In this document: one piece after another, positions 27,205 to 36,153 of the stretch
Layout: each line of letters starts with the position of its first letter
Numbering within the stretch: the first letter of the stretch is position 1
Assembly: GCA_963805295.1 (NCBI GenBank)
Contig: CAWDTW010000091.1
Coordinates: forward strand, 62,001 to 126,000
From: Roseiarcus sp963805295
GTDB taxonomy: Bacteria > Pseudomonadota > Alphaproteobacteria > Rhizobiales > Beijerinckiaceae
Direction of reading: 5' to 3'
DNA: 64,000 nucleotides
Program-made: the position numbers and the translations under genes
Notes under the pieces: model-generated
Databases searched by the model: none
What the model was told of the DNA's origin: nothing
The model's input: only the letters and a program-made list of their open reading frames with translations

Positions 27205-27409
27205 TCAGTGTACCTTTTTGTTGACCACGATACTCGGCTCCTCTGACGGTACGTTAGGGCAAAAAAAAGGCGACGTAAATACCGGTGGGTCAACCTATCG
27301 TACGACTTGACCGCACGGTCAGGATTGTGAGGCGCAGATTATCCGCTCTAAATTGCCCTGGTTTCGGCGATGACCACGCGCCCTGAGCCGCCCAACGGAG
27401 GAGCCTCAC

Positions 27410-28390
27410 ATGAAAGTTCTCGTCATCGGCGCGGCGGGCATGATCGGCCGAAAGCTCTCCCAGAGACTGGCCCGCGACGGGCGCCTCGCCGGACAAGCGA
27501 TCGTCGAGGCGCGTCTCGTCGACATCGTCGCGCCCGAGCGGCTCGAGGCGCCTTTCCCGGTCGTGCTCGAAGCCTTCGACATCGCGGCTTCTTACGTCGC
27601 GCCGAAACTCGTCGCGGGCCGGCCCGACGTGATCTTCCTGCTCGCCTCTGTCGTGTCGGGCGAAGCGGAAGCCGATTTCGAAAAGGGCTACGCCGTCAAT
27701 CTCGGCGGAACCCAGGCCTTATTCGAAGCCATCCGGCGCGAGCACGTTCTCTCTGGCGGCGCCTATCGGCCGCGGCTCGTGTTCACCTCGTCGATCGCCG
27801 TGTTCGGCGCGCCGTTTCCCGAACTGATCGGCGACGAGTTCGCGCCCGCGCCGCTGACCAGCTACGGAACGCAAAAGGCAATATGCGAGTTGCTGCTCGC
27901 CGACTATTCGCGGCGCGGCTTTTTCGACGGGATCGGCCTTCGGCTGCCAACCATCTGCGTGCGACCCGGCGCGCCGAACAGAGCGGCATCCGGATTCTTC
28001 TCCGGAATTATCCGCGAGCCGCTCGCCGGCAAGCCAGCGATTCTGCCGGTCGGCGACGACGTCCGCCATTGGCACGCCTCGCCGCGCTCCGCGGTCGAGT
28101 TCCTGTTGCGCGCCGCGGAGCTCGACCTGTCGCTGCTGGGGAGCCGCCGGACGCTGAACCTGCCTGGCGTCTCGGCGACCGTCGGCGATCAGATCGAGGC
28201 GCTGCGCCGGTTCGCGGGTGACAAGGCAGTCAGCCTTATCCATCGGGAGCCGGACGAAACGATTGCGCGCATCGTCGCCGGCTGGCCTTGGGCGTTCGAT
28301 CCGACCCGGGCCGGAAACCTGGGTTTTCGTGCAGAGAGTGATTTTTCGGCTATAATCCAGGCCTATATTGAAGACGACCTCGGAGGGTGA
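27410..28390 (+). CDS. denD: D-erythronate dehydrogenase-like SDR (extended, NAD-dependent)
   Basis: The 326-residue extended SDR has VLVIGAAGMIGRKLSQRL (GxxGxxG), VFTSSIAVFG, SYGTQKAICELLLADYSRRG (YxxxK catalytic pair) and GLRLPTICVRPGAPNRAASG. This follows DenD, the NAD-dependent oxidase of D-erythronate to 2-keto-D-erythronate. The ATG follows GGAGGAG by six bases. Its TGA overlaps a GTG of the following kinase frame. The other den genes are not in the window, so the physiological substrate is inferred from sequence resemblance only. Confidence 0.78.
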   Translation: MKVLVIGAAGMIGRKLSQRLARDGRLAGQAIVEARLVDIVAPERLEAPFPVVLEAFDIAASYVAPKLVAGRPDVIFLLASVVSGEAEADFEKGYAVNLGGTQALFEAIRREHVLSGGAYRPRLVFTSSIAVFGAPFPELIGDEFAPAPLTSYGTQKAICELLLADYSRRGFFDGIGLRLPTICVRPGAPNRAASGFFSGIIREPLAGKPAILPVGDDVRHWHASPRSAVEFLLRAAELDLSLLGSRRTLNLPGVSATVGDQIEALRRFAGDKAVSLIHREPDETIARIVAGWPWAFDPTRAGNLGFRAESDFSAIIQAYIEDDLGG

Positions 28391-28401
28391 AGAGGGAACC
28401 G

Positions 28402-29943
28402 ATGCTGGATCTGCCGGCCCGACGGGAGAGCGCGAGCGGGTCCGCGACGTCCGCCGCGGCGTTCGTCTCGGACGCGAGGCGCGCGGTCATGGTGCGGCGG
28501 CCGCGCGGTTTCGGCTTGGCCGGACGCGTGCTTGTCGTCACCCTCGGCTTCGTTCTGGCGGCGATGGGGCTTTTCTACGTCACCCGCCTCGCCGCCTTTC
28601 GCGAGACCTGGCTCCACAACAAGCTTGCGTCGGCTCAGACCGCGTTCGAAGCCTTCGATGGAGGAGGACCAACCGAATTGCCGGCGGATCTGTCGCACAA
28701 GATCCTCGCCAGCGTTGGCGTCAAGTCGATTGCGGTCTCCACGCCCTCCGGGTGGCGCGTGCTCGGCGCGCCGGGCGCGCCGTTCGCCGCCGACGTGACT
28801 GTGAATCTCGACAGAGAGACCTTCGTCGACAGCATCGGAGCGGCGTTCCAAACGTTGTTCGCAAAGCCAGGGACAATGATTGACGTCTCCGACGGATCGT
28901 CGCCCGACGAAGCCAGCATCGCCGTCACCCTCGACGAGACGCCGCTCAAGAATGCGCTGTGGCAAGTCTCGCGCACGTTTCTCAACATCGCCCTCATGAT
29001 CGCGGCGGTCGTCACTTGCGTGCTGTGGGCGGCGCTGTGGCAGATGGTGCTGCGGCCGGTTCGGCGGCTCACCTCGAACATCATCGCTTTCGGCGAGCGT
29101 CCGCACGACGTTTCGCGCGTCATTGCGCCGAGCGGGCGCCGCGACGAGATCGGCCGCGCCGAAACCGCCCTCGCCGCGATGCAGGGCTCGCTCGCGCACG
29201 AACTCGCCCAGCGCAAGCGTCTGGCCGAGCTCGGCATGGCGGTCGCCCGCATCAACCACGACCTGCGCAACATCCTGACCGCCGCGCAGCTCATTTCCGA
29301 CCGCCTGGCGAAGATCCCGGATCCCCTGGCGCAGCGCCTCGCTCCGCGTCTGGTGGCGACGCTCGACCGGGCGATCCAGTTCTGCCAGGCGACGTTGACC
29401 TACGGGGCGGGGCGCGAGCAGCCGCCAGACCGTCGACCGTTCGATCTGAGCGAACTGGCGCGACAAGTCGTCGAGTCGGCCCGCGCCGAGCACTCGGACG
29501 CGATCGATTATCACATCGACATCCCGCCCCGTTTCGAAGTCTACGCCGATCCGGACCATGTCCTTCGCGTGCTCGAGAACTTGAGCCGAAACGCGGCGCA
29601 GGCGCTGATTGGGAAAGGCGCCGAGGCCGGCCGGCCGAAGGCCATTCGCTTCGCCGCGATCCGCACCGACGACGTGGCGTTGATCGAAATCAGCGACACC
29701 GGCCCGGGATTCACGGCCGACCAGGGCGAGCGAATCTTCGAACCGTTCCACAAGTCGACGAGCGACGCCGGGGCCGGGCTCGGCCTGTCGATCGCCGCCG
29801 ATCTCGTGGCGCGCAACGGCGGCGCGATCGCGCTCGCGCCCCCCAAGGCGGACGACTTCTATTGCGGCGCGCGGTTCCTCATCAGGTTGCCGACGCCCGA
29901 GCGCGCCGCCCGCAAGTCCGCCCGCGCCTTGCCCGAATCCTGA
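28402..29943 (+). CDS. Membrane sensor histidine kinase, HAMP domain
   Basis: Two TM segments (VLVVTLGFVLAAMGLFYV near residues 40-57, IALMIAAVVTCVLWAALW near 195) enclose a periplasmic sensor. A HAMP region (PVRRLTSNIIAFG) follows. MAVARINHDLRNILTAAQLI carries the phospho-acceptor His. The ATPase boxes are ENLSRNAAQAL (N), ISDTGPGFTADQG (G1), IFEPFHKST (F) and AGLGLSIAA (G2). The ATG at 28402, after AGAGGGA, is preferred to an overlapping GTG at 28387. No response regulator is adjacent, so it is an orphan kinase. The signal is unknown. Confidence 0.88.
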   Translation: MLDLPARRESASGSATSAAAFVSDARRAVMVRRPRGFGLAGRVLVVTLGFVLAAMGLFYVTRLAAFRETWLHNKLASAQTAFEAFDGGGPTELPADLSHKILASVGVKSIAVSTPSGWRVLGAPGAPFAADVTVNLDRETFVDSIGAAFQTLFAKPGTMIDVSDGSSPDEASIAVTLDETPLKNALWQVSRTFLNIALMIAAVVTCVLWAALWQMVLRPVRRLTSNIIAFGERPHDVSRVIAPSGRRDEIGRAETALAAMQGSLAHELAQRKRLAELGMAVARINHDLRNILTAAQLISDRLAKIPDPLAQRLAPRLVATLDRAIQFCQATLTYGAGREQPPDRRPFDLSELARQVVESARAEHSDAIDYHIDIPPRFEVYADPDHVLRVLENLSRNAAQALIGKGAEAGRPKAIRFAAIRTDDVALIEISDTGPGFTADQGERIFEPFHKSTSDAGAGLGLSIAADLVARNGGAIALAPPKADDFYCGARFLIRLPTPERAARKSARALPES

Positions 29944-30042
29944 GAAGGGCGTGCGAGGCTTTCGCATGACGCGCCGCTCGGATATGAGTGCGTCCCGGGC
30001 AACGAGGCCGCGACGGCCGCGCTCGCGAGGGCAAGCGGAGCC

Positions 30043-30831
30043 ATGTCCATCGCCGACCACGCCGTGCGGACCCGGACGATCGCCTTCATCTCCTCCGGCT
30101 CGAAGGAAGCCGACGAGGCGCTGAAGACGCTTGTCGGGCTTTACGGCAACGTCGCTCCCGAGGAGGCCGACGTCATCGTCGCCCTCGGCGGCGACGGCCT
30201 GATGCTGCAGACCCTGCACCGCACGATGAACGCGCCGAAACCGATCTACGGCATGAACCGCGGCTCGGTCGGCTTCCTGATGAACGAGTATTCCGAATAC
30301 GGCCTGCCGGAGCGCCTCGCGGCCGCCCGGCCCTCGATCATCCATCCGCTCGCCATGCGCGCGCGCGACATTTACGGGGCCGAGACGATCGCGCGGGCGA
30401 TCAACGAAGTGTCGCTCCTGCGCCAGACCTATCAGGCGGCGAAGCTCCGCATCGAGGTCGACGGGGCGACGAGGCTCGGCGAGCTCATCGCCGACGGCGT
30501 GCTGGTGGCCACGCCCGCCGGTTCGACCGCCTACAACCTTTCGGCCAACGGGCCGATCCTGCCCCTCGGCGCGCCCTTGATGGCGCTGACGCCGCTGTCG
30601 CCGTTTCGTCCCCGGCGCTGGCGCGGCGCGCTGCTGCCCGACGCGGCGCGGGTCGTCATCGAGGTGCTCGAGGCCGACAAGCGCCCGGTGGCGGCCGCCG
30701 CCGACCATTTCGAAATCCGCCGCGTCAATCGGGTCGCGGCGGCGATGGACCGGGCGACGTCGCTCATTCTGCTCCACGATCCGGGCCACTCGCTCGACGA
30801 GCGCATCCTGCGCGAGCAGTTCCGCTACTAA
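30043..30831 (+). CDS. nadK: NAD kinase
   Basis: The 262-residue protein carries VALGGDGLMLQTLH (GGDG motif), YGMNRGSVGFLMN, LIADGVLVATPAGSTAYNLS and ANGPILPLGAPLMALTPLSP. It phosphorylates NAD to NADP and has the normal size for alphaproteobacterial NadK. The NUDIX gene starts 10 bp downstream, so the two are probably co-transcribed. Confidence 0.95.
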   Translation: MSIADHAVRTRTIAFISSGSKEADEALKTLVGLYGNVAPEEADVIVALGGDGLMLQTLHRTMNAPKPIYGMNRGSVGFLMNEYSEYGLPERLAAARPSIIHPLAMRARDIYGAETIARAINEVSLLRQTYQAAKLRIEVDGATRLGELIADGVLVATPAGSTAYNLSANGPILPLGAPLMALTPLSPFRPRRWRGALLPDAARVVIEVLEADKRPVAAAADHFEIRRVNRVAAAMDRATSLILLHDPGHSLDERILREQFRY

Positions 30832-30841
30832 GGGGGGAGCC

Positions 30842-31424
30842 ATGGCCAAATCGGCGCGCGTCGTCGGCGAGGCCCTCCTCTCGCGAGGCCGGTTCGACCT
30901 GACCCGGACGGACATCGAGGTCGTCGAGGACGACGGCGGCGAGCGCGCTCTGTCGCACGAGGTCTACCGGCACGGCAAAGCCGCGGCGGCGCTGCTCTAT
31001 GATCCCGCCCGCTCGGTCGTGACGCTGGTCAAGCAGTTCCGGGCCGGCGCCTTTCTCTCAGACGGCGCGCTGGCGACGATCGAGGCCTGCGCGGGGATGC
31101 TCGACGGCGACGCGCCCGGGACTTGCGTCGTGCGCGAGGCGCTCGAGGAGACGGGCCTCAAGATCGCTTCGCCCCGCCACGCCTTCGACGCCTATATGAG
31201 CCCCGGCGGCATGACCGAAAAGATCGCCTGCTTCGTCGCCCCCTACGGCGAAGGCCGACCGCGCCGGCCGCGGCGGCGGCGTCGACGCGGACGAGCATAT
31301 CGAGGTGGTCGAAGTCCCGTTCGCCGAGGCGCTCGCGATGATCGAAAGCGGCGCCATCGCCGACGCCAAGACCATCGCGCTCCTCTATTACGCCAAGGCG
31401 GCGGGGATTTTTGGCCCTACTTGA
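30842..31424 (+). CDS. NUDIX hydrolase, NudK/ADP-ribose pyrophosphatase-like (frameshifted as read)
   Basis: LVKQFRAGAF, the Nudix region GMLDGDAPGTCVVREALEET and AYMSPGGMTEKIACFVAPY identify the NudF/NudK branch that cleaves nucleotide-sugar pyrophosphates. REALEE is intact, but the earlier Glu of GX5E is Ala. Near 31245 the frame shifts. The correct frame continues KADRAGRGGGVDADEHIEVV and EVPFAEALAMIESGAIADAK, and ends GIFGPT at 31424. The shift is not in a GANTC context. Confidence 0.75.
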
Positions 31425-31884
31425 ACAGTAAACGAGGCCTCTCGCCTGCAACATACTGATATCATTGATGCTGATGAGGGCTTTTGGCAACATGTAGTGC
31501 CACGTCTATTGCACTTACAGCCTTGATTGTGGGTCACAGCTATGATTTTGTGGTGCTGTTCGGTCAGGGAAGGGTCATTCTCTGCCTATTCGCGGCACCC
31601 TTTAAGCCTTCTTCAATCGAAGCGCGTGGCTCAGGTGGCGCGAAAGCCAATGTAAACCGCAAGTATTCGATTTTCGGAGGCGTGGTGCCACGTTTTGCCG
31701 AATTTCGCCGAATTGCCCGTGAAATCAACAACTTGAAAAAAGTCGGTGTTTAAGTAGGGTTTGGGTAGCCCCCTGCCCTCGCAGAAGACGCCAAGACACG
31801 CCCGTCGCCCGACGCGCTCGGGCCGGCGGGGCCGATGCCGTTTAGCCGTCTTTAGCGCCGCTTTAGCGGCGCGCCTCTTGTTTG
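31425..31884. other. Non-coding stretch between NUDIX gene and defence island
   Basis: This 460-bp region has no supported gene. A plus-strand frame of 89 codons from 31484 has no recognisable features and no good ribosome site. It marks the transition to the accessory island at 31885-39500. Confidence 0.5.
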
Positions 31885-33309
31885 TCAGAGACTTGCGGCC
31901 CGGTTTAGCGTCGCCTCGCAAGCCCGGGGCCGCACGCGCCCGGACGTCGGAACGGAATCCAAAGCTTCCGGAACGCTTTCCAAATCCGGCGGAACGAAAT
32001 CCAAATCCGACGGAACAAAAACCAAATTTTTCGGAACGAATTCCAAATCGAATTCCTTCCGTGAAGTTAGCCTTTTCAAGGGGTTGCGACGACATTTGCG
32101 CGAGTCTCCGCCTCTTGGCGCGACGCCGCGGCCGTTTGGCCCGCGCTCGCCTCCCGGGCGTCGGCCGGCGCCGATTGTCATGGTCGGGGCATAGCCCGTC
32201 GAAAGACGGGCGTCTCGACGCCCTTTGTCCCGGCCATCCACCTGGTCATGCTGCAAGATCACCTCCCGATTTGACGCGTGCGGGCCGCCCGGTCGATGGC
32301 CCTCTGCCGTCGCCTCGGGCGCCGCCACCGATCCCCGTTCCATGCCTGCTGTCATGCCTGCCTCGCTCTCCGCCGCTCTTGCGGATTTCTCGAAAGCTGA
32401 AGCGTAACATGGACTTTGGGAATCAGGAAGGAAATGTCGGAATTCAACTGGCGGGTCGTTCGGCGATGGCCCCTTACTCGTCTTCTTGATCTCTTCTTCC
32501 GGCTCCGGAGAGGTGATAATTTCCTCGTCACCTTCCGCCCACTTGAACTTGGTCTTGTTGCGCCCGTCGTAGGCGTCCGTGATCGTTCTCACAGCGTCTC
32601 TGAACGATTTCGGCGACTTTGGCCTGCCGGTTCGGGGCGGATCGTCCATCACGTCGAAGAACGCGACTTTTCCAAAATCGTGAGCATCCACTTCGTAGAG
32701 GCCGACCAATATTCGCTCGAAAAGTGTCGGGTCGTCCGTAGACTTTTCGCGCCCCGCTCGATGACGAAAAATCCGGATCGCTTGCCCAAAACTGGAGGGC
32801 GCGAGCCTCCCTCCGTCGTCGCAAGCATCGAGGGGCAGATAGACCACTGCGCACAAGACGGCATAGGGCTGGCGCTCATGGTAATCCGCGGCCTCGGCGC
32901 GCAATTCATTGTCCACTCGCGTGTAATTCTTGGTGTAACGATTGGTTCTGGCGTCGCGAAAGTTGATGGTCTTGATGGAGACGCCGAGGCCAAGTCCGAG
33001 CTCCACGGTCGAATAGTTCACGTCGAGTTTCTTCGACCCCTTCCCTGTTCGTGCTCGCAATTCTTGTCCGTGACCCTCAGTGTCGGGAAGTATTCCTTCG
33101 AATGAGCCTCGCAGCGCATCGGCGAAACGCTGGGCCAGCGCACGCGACAGCGTTTCGGCGTAGTTCTTCTTGTGCACGGAGGAGAGCAAGGCAACCGCGT
33201 TTCGGTCGCCCGCCCAATGCAATTCCCGGTCCACGCGATCCTCGAACAGCGAGCCGAACTCGGTGGCGAATCGCGCGATCGAGGTGGATGACGTTTTGCT
33301 TTTGGCCAT
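31885..33309 (-). CDS. Putative type II restriction endonuclease, C-terminus extended through repeat DNA
   Basis: The first about 240 residues (MAKSKTSSTSIARFATEFGS ... KKLDVNYSTVELGLGLGVSI, KTINFRDARTNRYTKNYTRV, DNELRAEAADYHERQPYAVL) look like a PD-(D/E)xK nuclease, with Asp in LDVNYS and Lys in VSIKT as candidate active-site residues. The position directly after vsr and a cytosine methyltransferase supports a restriction role. The frame stays open to 31885, but the last about 200 residues run through low-complexity and heptad-repeat DNA, so the native stop has probably been lost. Recognition site unknown. Confidence 0.55.
   Translation of the reverse strand: MAKSKTSSTSIARFATEFGSLFEDRVDRELHWAGDRNAVALLSSVHKKNYAETLSRALAQRFADALRGSFEGILPDTEGHGQELRARTGKGSKKLDVNYSTVELGLGLGVSIKTINFRDARTNRYTKNYTRVDNELRAEAADYHERQPYAVLCAVVYLPLDACDDGGRLAPSSFGQAIRIFRHRAGREKSTDDPTLFERILVGLYEVDAHDFGKVAFFDVMDDPPRTGRPKSPKSFRDAVRTITDAYDGRNKTKFKWAEGDEEIITSPEPEEEIKKTSKGPSPNDPPVEFRHFLPDSQSPCYASAFEKSARAAESEAGMTAGMERGSVAAPEATAEGHRPGGPHASNREVILQHDQVDGRDKGRRDARLSTGYAPTMTIGAGRRPGGERGPNGRGVAPRGGDSRKCRRNPLKRLTSRKEFDLEFVPKNLVFVPSDLDFVPPDLESVPEALDSVPTSGRVRPRACEATLNRAASL
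31940..32095 (-). repeat. Dispersed 21-bp-tandem (heptad) repeat element, copy C (short form)
   Basis: Five 21-bp units beginning GGAACG or GGAACA lie at about 31949-32052. GCCTTTTCAAGGGGTTGCGA lies at 32070-32089. It lacks the CCCATGGATGCGATCG portion found in copies A and B. On the minus strand it reads NPLKRLTSRKEFDLEFVPKN then LVFVPS, DLDFVPP, DLESVPE, ALDSVPT without interruption, and lies inside the open frame of the putative restriction endonuclease. Confidence 0.75.
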
Positions 33310-33314
33310 GCGAA

Positions 33315-33737
33315 CTATCGCGCCTTCAATTTCCTGAGCTTTCGCCGCGCGACCCGAGCGTTCATCGCCTCGCATTCCCAAACGACGACGACCCGAAACC
33401 CCATCGAATGCAAGGCACGCGTCTTCGCGTCGTCGCGAATCCGGTTTGCCTCGAACTTTTCCTCCCAGAACGCCCTGTTGCGGCTCGGAACCGTTGCGCG
33501 CTCGCAGCCCGAGTGATGATGCCAAAAGCAGCCGTTTACGAACACCGCCCAGCGAAGACTCTTGTTCGCGAAATCCGGCGACCCCGGCAGCGAGCGCACA
33601 TTTCTCCGATAGAACAAGCCGAGCCCGCGCAGGACTTCGGCGACTTGGTCCTCGGCTTTCGTTCCGACTTGACGGACGCGCCGCATCAATTCGGACCGGG
33701 CGGGGTCCGTCGGTGGTACGTATCGAAGCTGGATCAT
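33315..33737 (-). CDS. vsr: Very short patch repair endonuclease (Vsr)
   Basis: The 140-residue protein contains RRVRQVGTKAEDQVAEVLRG, LPGSPDFANKSLRWAVFVNG (catalytic Asp region), CFWHHHSGC (zinc and active-site motif) and VVVVWECEA. Vsr nicks at T:G mismatches arising by deamination of 5-methylcytosine and always accompanies a C5-methyltransferase. Its ATG overlaps the methyltransferase stop by 4 bp (33734-33737), and the nuclease gene starts 6 bp downstream, giving one operon. Confidence 0.9.
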   Translation of the reverse strand: MIQLRYVPPTDPARSELMRRVRQVGTKAEDQVAEVLRGLGLFYRRNVRSLPGSPDFANKSLRWAVFVNGCFWHHHSGCERATVPSRNRAFWEEKFEANRIRDDAKTRALHSMGFRVVVVWECEAMNARVARRKLRKLKAR

Positions 33738-34479
33738 TCGGCGGCGAACAGCGTTATCGGCGTGCCGGCGACGAAGTTGTCGATGAATTGAACGTGCTTC
33801 AAATGGCCGCGCACTCGATCCTTGAACCCGGGCACGAAACGAAGCGAGCTCTTGTCGATGCGAGACAGAAAGCCGGCGGTCGCCCGAGCCGACAGAAGTT
33901 GCGGTTCATGCCGCAAGAACTCGTGAAGCGGCTTGCGGCGGCGCCAAGTGGGAAAGGCGGAAATCCGCACCTCACGGCGGATCGCGCCGTCAAGTCGCGC
34001 GGCCCGGGGCCAGTCGGAGATTCTCAACGGGGCTGCGTCTCTGGACTTGTCGTATGCGCCCGGGTTCGCCAATCGGCTGCCTATCCATTCGGCCACCGGC
34101 TTGGTCACGGCGTTCCCGACCAGAGACCAGCGCATGGAAGCGCGCCCGTTCTTTTCGGCAGGCTTCGTCCAATCCACCCTGAATCCCTGAAGCCGCTCCG
34201 CATCCCGAATGTCCGGCGTTACGATTTCGCCGCTCGGAAGCAGAATTGCAGGCGGCGAGGGGATGCCGATCGTCGAACCGTTCTTCAACGTCGGAACGCA
34301 ATCCGCGCCCCAGCCGAGTCCGCGGGTTCCCTCGGTCCAATAGAATCCATCGCGCATGGGTGTCCAACGCCGTGTTCGTAACGGACGGTTCTGCGTCGTC
34401 GAGCAGGAGGACGTCCGCCGGGTCGCCGTCCAGGCTTGCGAGGAAAAAGACCCGCTCTCGGCGCTGCGGAACGAATGAC

Positions 34480-36153
34480 CCTAAATTCGGCAGTTGGCTC
34501 TGATCGTCGTTCGTGAAGCGGGGGGGGTTCAATCTGCGGTTGCGTCAAGATGGACATAAGCGCGGCGGCGCGCGCAGGGCGCGGCCTTTGAGGAAGGCTT
34601 GAAAGGCGCGGGAGAGGATTTCGCGCCAACGCTGCCAGGGCGTCAACTGCTCCGCATTTGTGACCAACCGCCTCAGGAATAGGGCTACCGCTCGAAGCGC
34701 CTTTGCAGCGGGAACGGACTTGGCGTGCGTGCTGGCGATCTTGATCGTCGTTTGTCGCGCATGGCGCACCCGTTCGGCGATGGCGTGCAACAACAATGGC
34801 CGGCTCGTGATCGCTTCTCGGTGACGATCCGGCTCGGCCAAGCGCGTGAAGATGTTCCACCAATCATAAAACAACGCCACGAGGCGGGCCGCCAGACGAC
34901 AGCGCGCCAGGTCATGCGTGACGAAGCCGCCCCAGCCCCATTGGTTCTTCAACTCGTCGAAGACATTCTCTCCATCGCCGCGGTCGCGATAGAGCTGGCC
35001 AAAGCTTTCCAGGGCCTCGGCGAGCGTGGTCGCGAGAACCTGATATTCCCACATCTCCTCGCTCGCACCGATGTCGAGGAAGGCGAGCCGAGGCGGTCCA
35101 TCCTCGTCCATCGCGGGCGTCGCCAGCGCGCCTCTCACGCGCCGCCGCAATACGACGACGCGCCGTTGTCGGCTCCAGCCTTGCAATCGAATCTCGGTCC
35201 CCTTGGCTTGCCAACCTTGGCCCGAATCGACCCAATCACTCTGCCCCGAAAGACGCTCGATCGCGCGTTTGACGTTGGCGGTCAGCCGTAGCTTGAACAA
35301 ATACGGCAAAGCGCGCCGCTCGGCTTCGCCCATGATCCCCTCATTGCCGAAGCCCTTGTCGCCGCGCAAAAGAGAAGGCCAACAATCGCGCGGCGTTCGG
35401 TCCAAGAGCGCCCAAAGGCCAGGCGCGCTGTGATTGGAAGTGTGCTCGTCGCCCGCGCTCACATCCACCTCGAGAACCAATCGCGTCCCCGCCATCGAAT
35501 AGGTGTGATAGCAGTGGCTGGGCCGCCCAGGCTTCTTGGGATTGTAGCCGACCACCGCTCCTTCCTGATGGCCGTAGAGCGGCTTCACCGTCGTATCGAC
35601 GTCGAGTATCCACGGCTCGCTCAAAAGCGGCTCCACGCAATGGTCGAGATGACCTCGTAGCCAGTTCGCGCCCGCTTCTTCCTCGATCGCCGCGAACGCC
35701 CGCCGAACCGCGTCCTCGCTGACGATCTTGCTCATGTCGAGAAGCTCGGGCAACACGCGGTCGCTCCGCAGCGCCGCGATATGCGCGTAGCGCTTGTGCC
35801 CGGCCAACATCGACAACATCGCCGTCCCCAGCACGTCGCGCTTCTTGGGCGCGTTCGGACTGGTGTAACGCAGCGGGCAATCCGCCACCAACGCCTCGAA
35901 CAACCCCGCGGTCTTCAGAAAATCGATGAAGAACGGCAATTGCCCGAGCGGCGTAAACGCCGCTTCATGATCAAACTCGACCCGAATCGAACCGGCGAAA
36001 CTGTCGACCACGACGCCCACGCCCGACGCGTCGGGTTCAACCGGAGATTGTTCACCCGACGGGTGAGCCCCAAAGCGCGCGAAATCCTGTCCCATGCATA
36101 TGAAAATGAATGATTCTCAGCCCCCGGAAAACGCCTCAACCGCCGAATTTAGG
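34480..36153 (-). mobile_element. IS1380-like insertion sequence with 5-bp target duplication
   Basis: Inverted ends are CCTAAATTCGGCAGTTG at 34480 and, on the minus strand from 36153, CCTAAATTCGGCGGTTG. ATGAC is duplicated directly outside both ends (34475-34479 and 36154-36158). The 1674-bp length, 5-bp duplication and single transposase fit IS1380. It sits in the methyltransferase gene. Confidence 0.9.
34545..36095 (-). CDS. IS1380 family DDE transposase
   Basis: The 516-residue protein includes TPLGQLPFFIDFLKTAGLFE, WILDVDTTVKPLYGHQEGAV (first Asp), GYNPKKPGRPSHCYHTYSMA, LLRGDKGFGNEG (second Asp) and YRDRGDGENVFDELKNQWGW (Glu in the YREK-like region). These are diagnostic for the IS1380 branch of IS4-like transposases. 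The frame is intact, and the near-perfect ends suggest recent insertion. Confidence 0.88.
   Translation of the reverse strand: MGQDFARFGAHPSGEQSPVEPDASGVGVVVDSFAGSIRVEFDHEAAFTPLGQLPFFIDFLKTAGLFEALVADCPLRYTSPNAPKKRDVLGTAMLSMLAGHKRYAHIAALRSDRVLPELLDMSKIVSEDAVRRAFAAIEEEAGANWLRGHLDHCVEPLLSEPWILDVDTTVKPLYGHQEGAVVGYNPKKPGRPSHCYHTYSMAGTRLVLEVDVSAGDEHTSNHSAPGLWALLDRTPRDCWPSLLRGDKGFGNEGIMGEAERRALPYLFKLRLTANVKRAIERLSGQSDWVDSGQGWQAKGTEIRLQGWSRQRRVVVLRRRVRGALATPAMDEDGPPRLAFLDIGASEEMWEYQVLATTLAEALESFGQLYRDRGDGENVFDELKNQWGWGGFVTHDLARCRLAARLVALFYDWWNIFTRLAEPDRHREAITSRPLLLHAIAERVRHARQTTIKIASTHAKSVPAAKALRAVALFLRRLVTNAEQLTPWQRWREILSRAFQAFLKGRALRAPPRLCPS

Noticed and set aside
28363..30915. 850-codon minus-strand open frame
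   Set aside because: Shadow of the histidine kinase and NAD kinase genes, which carry complete motif sets.
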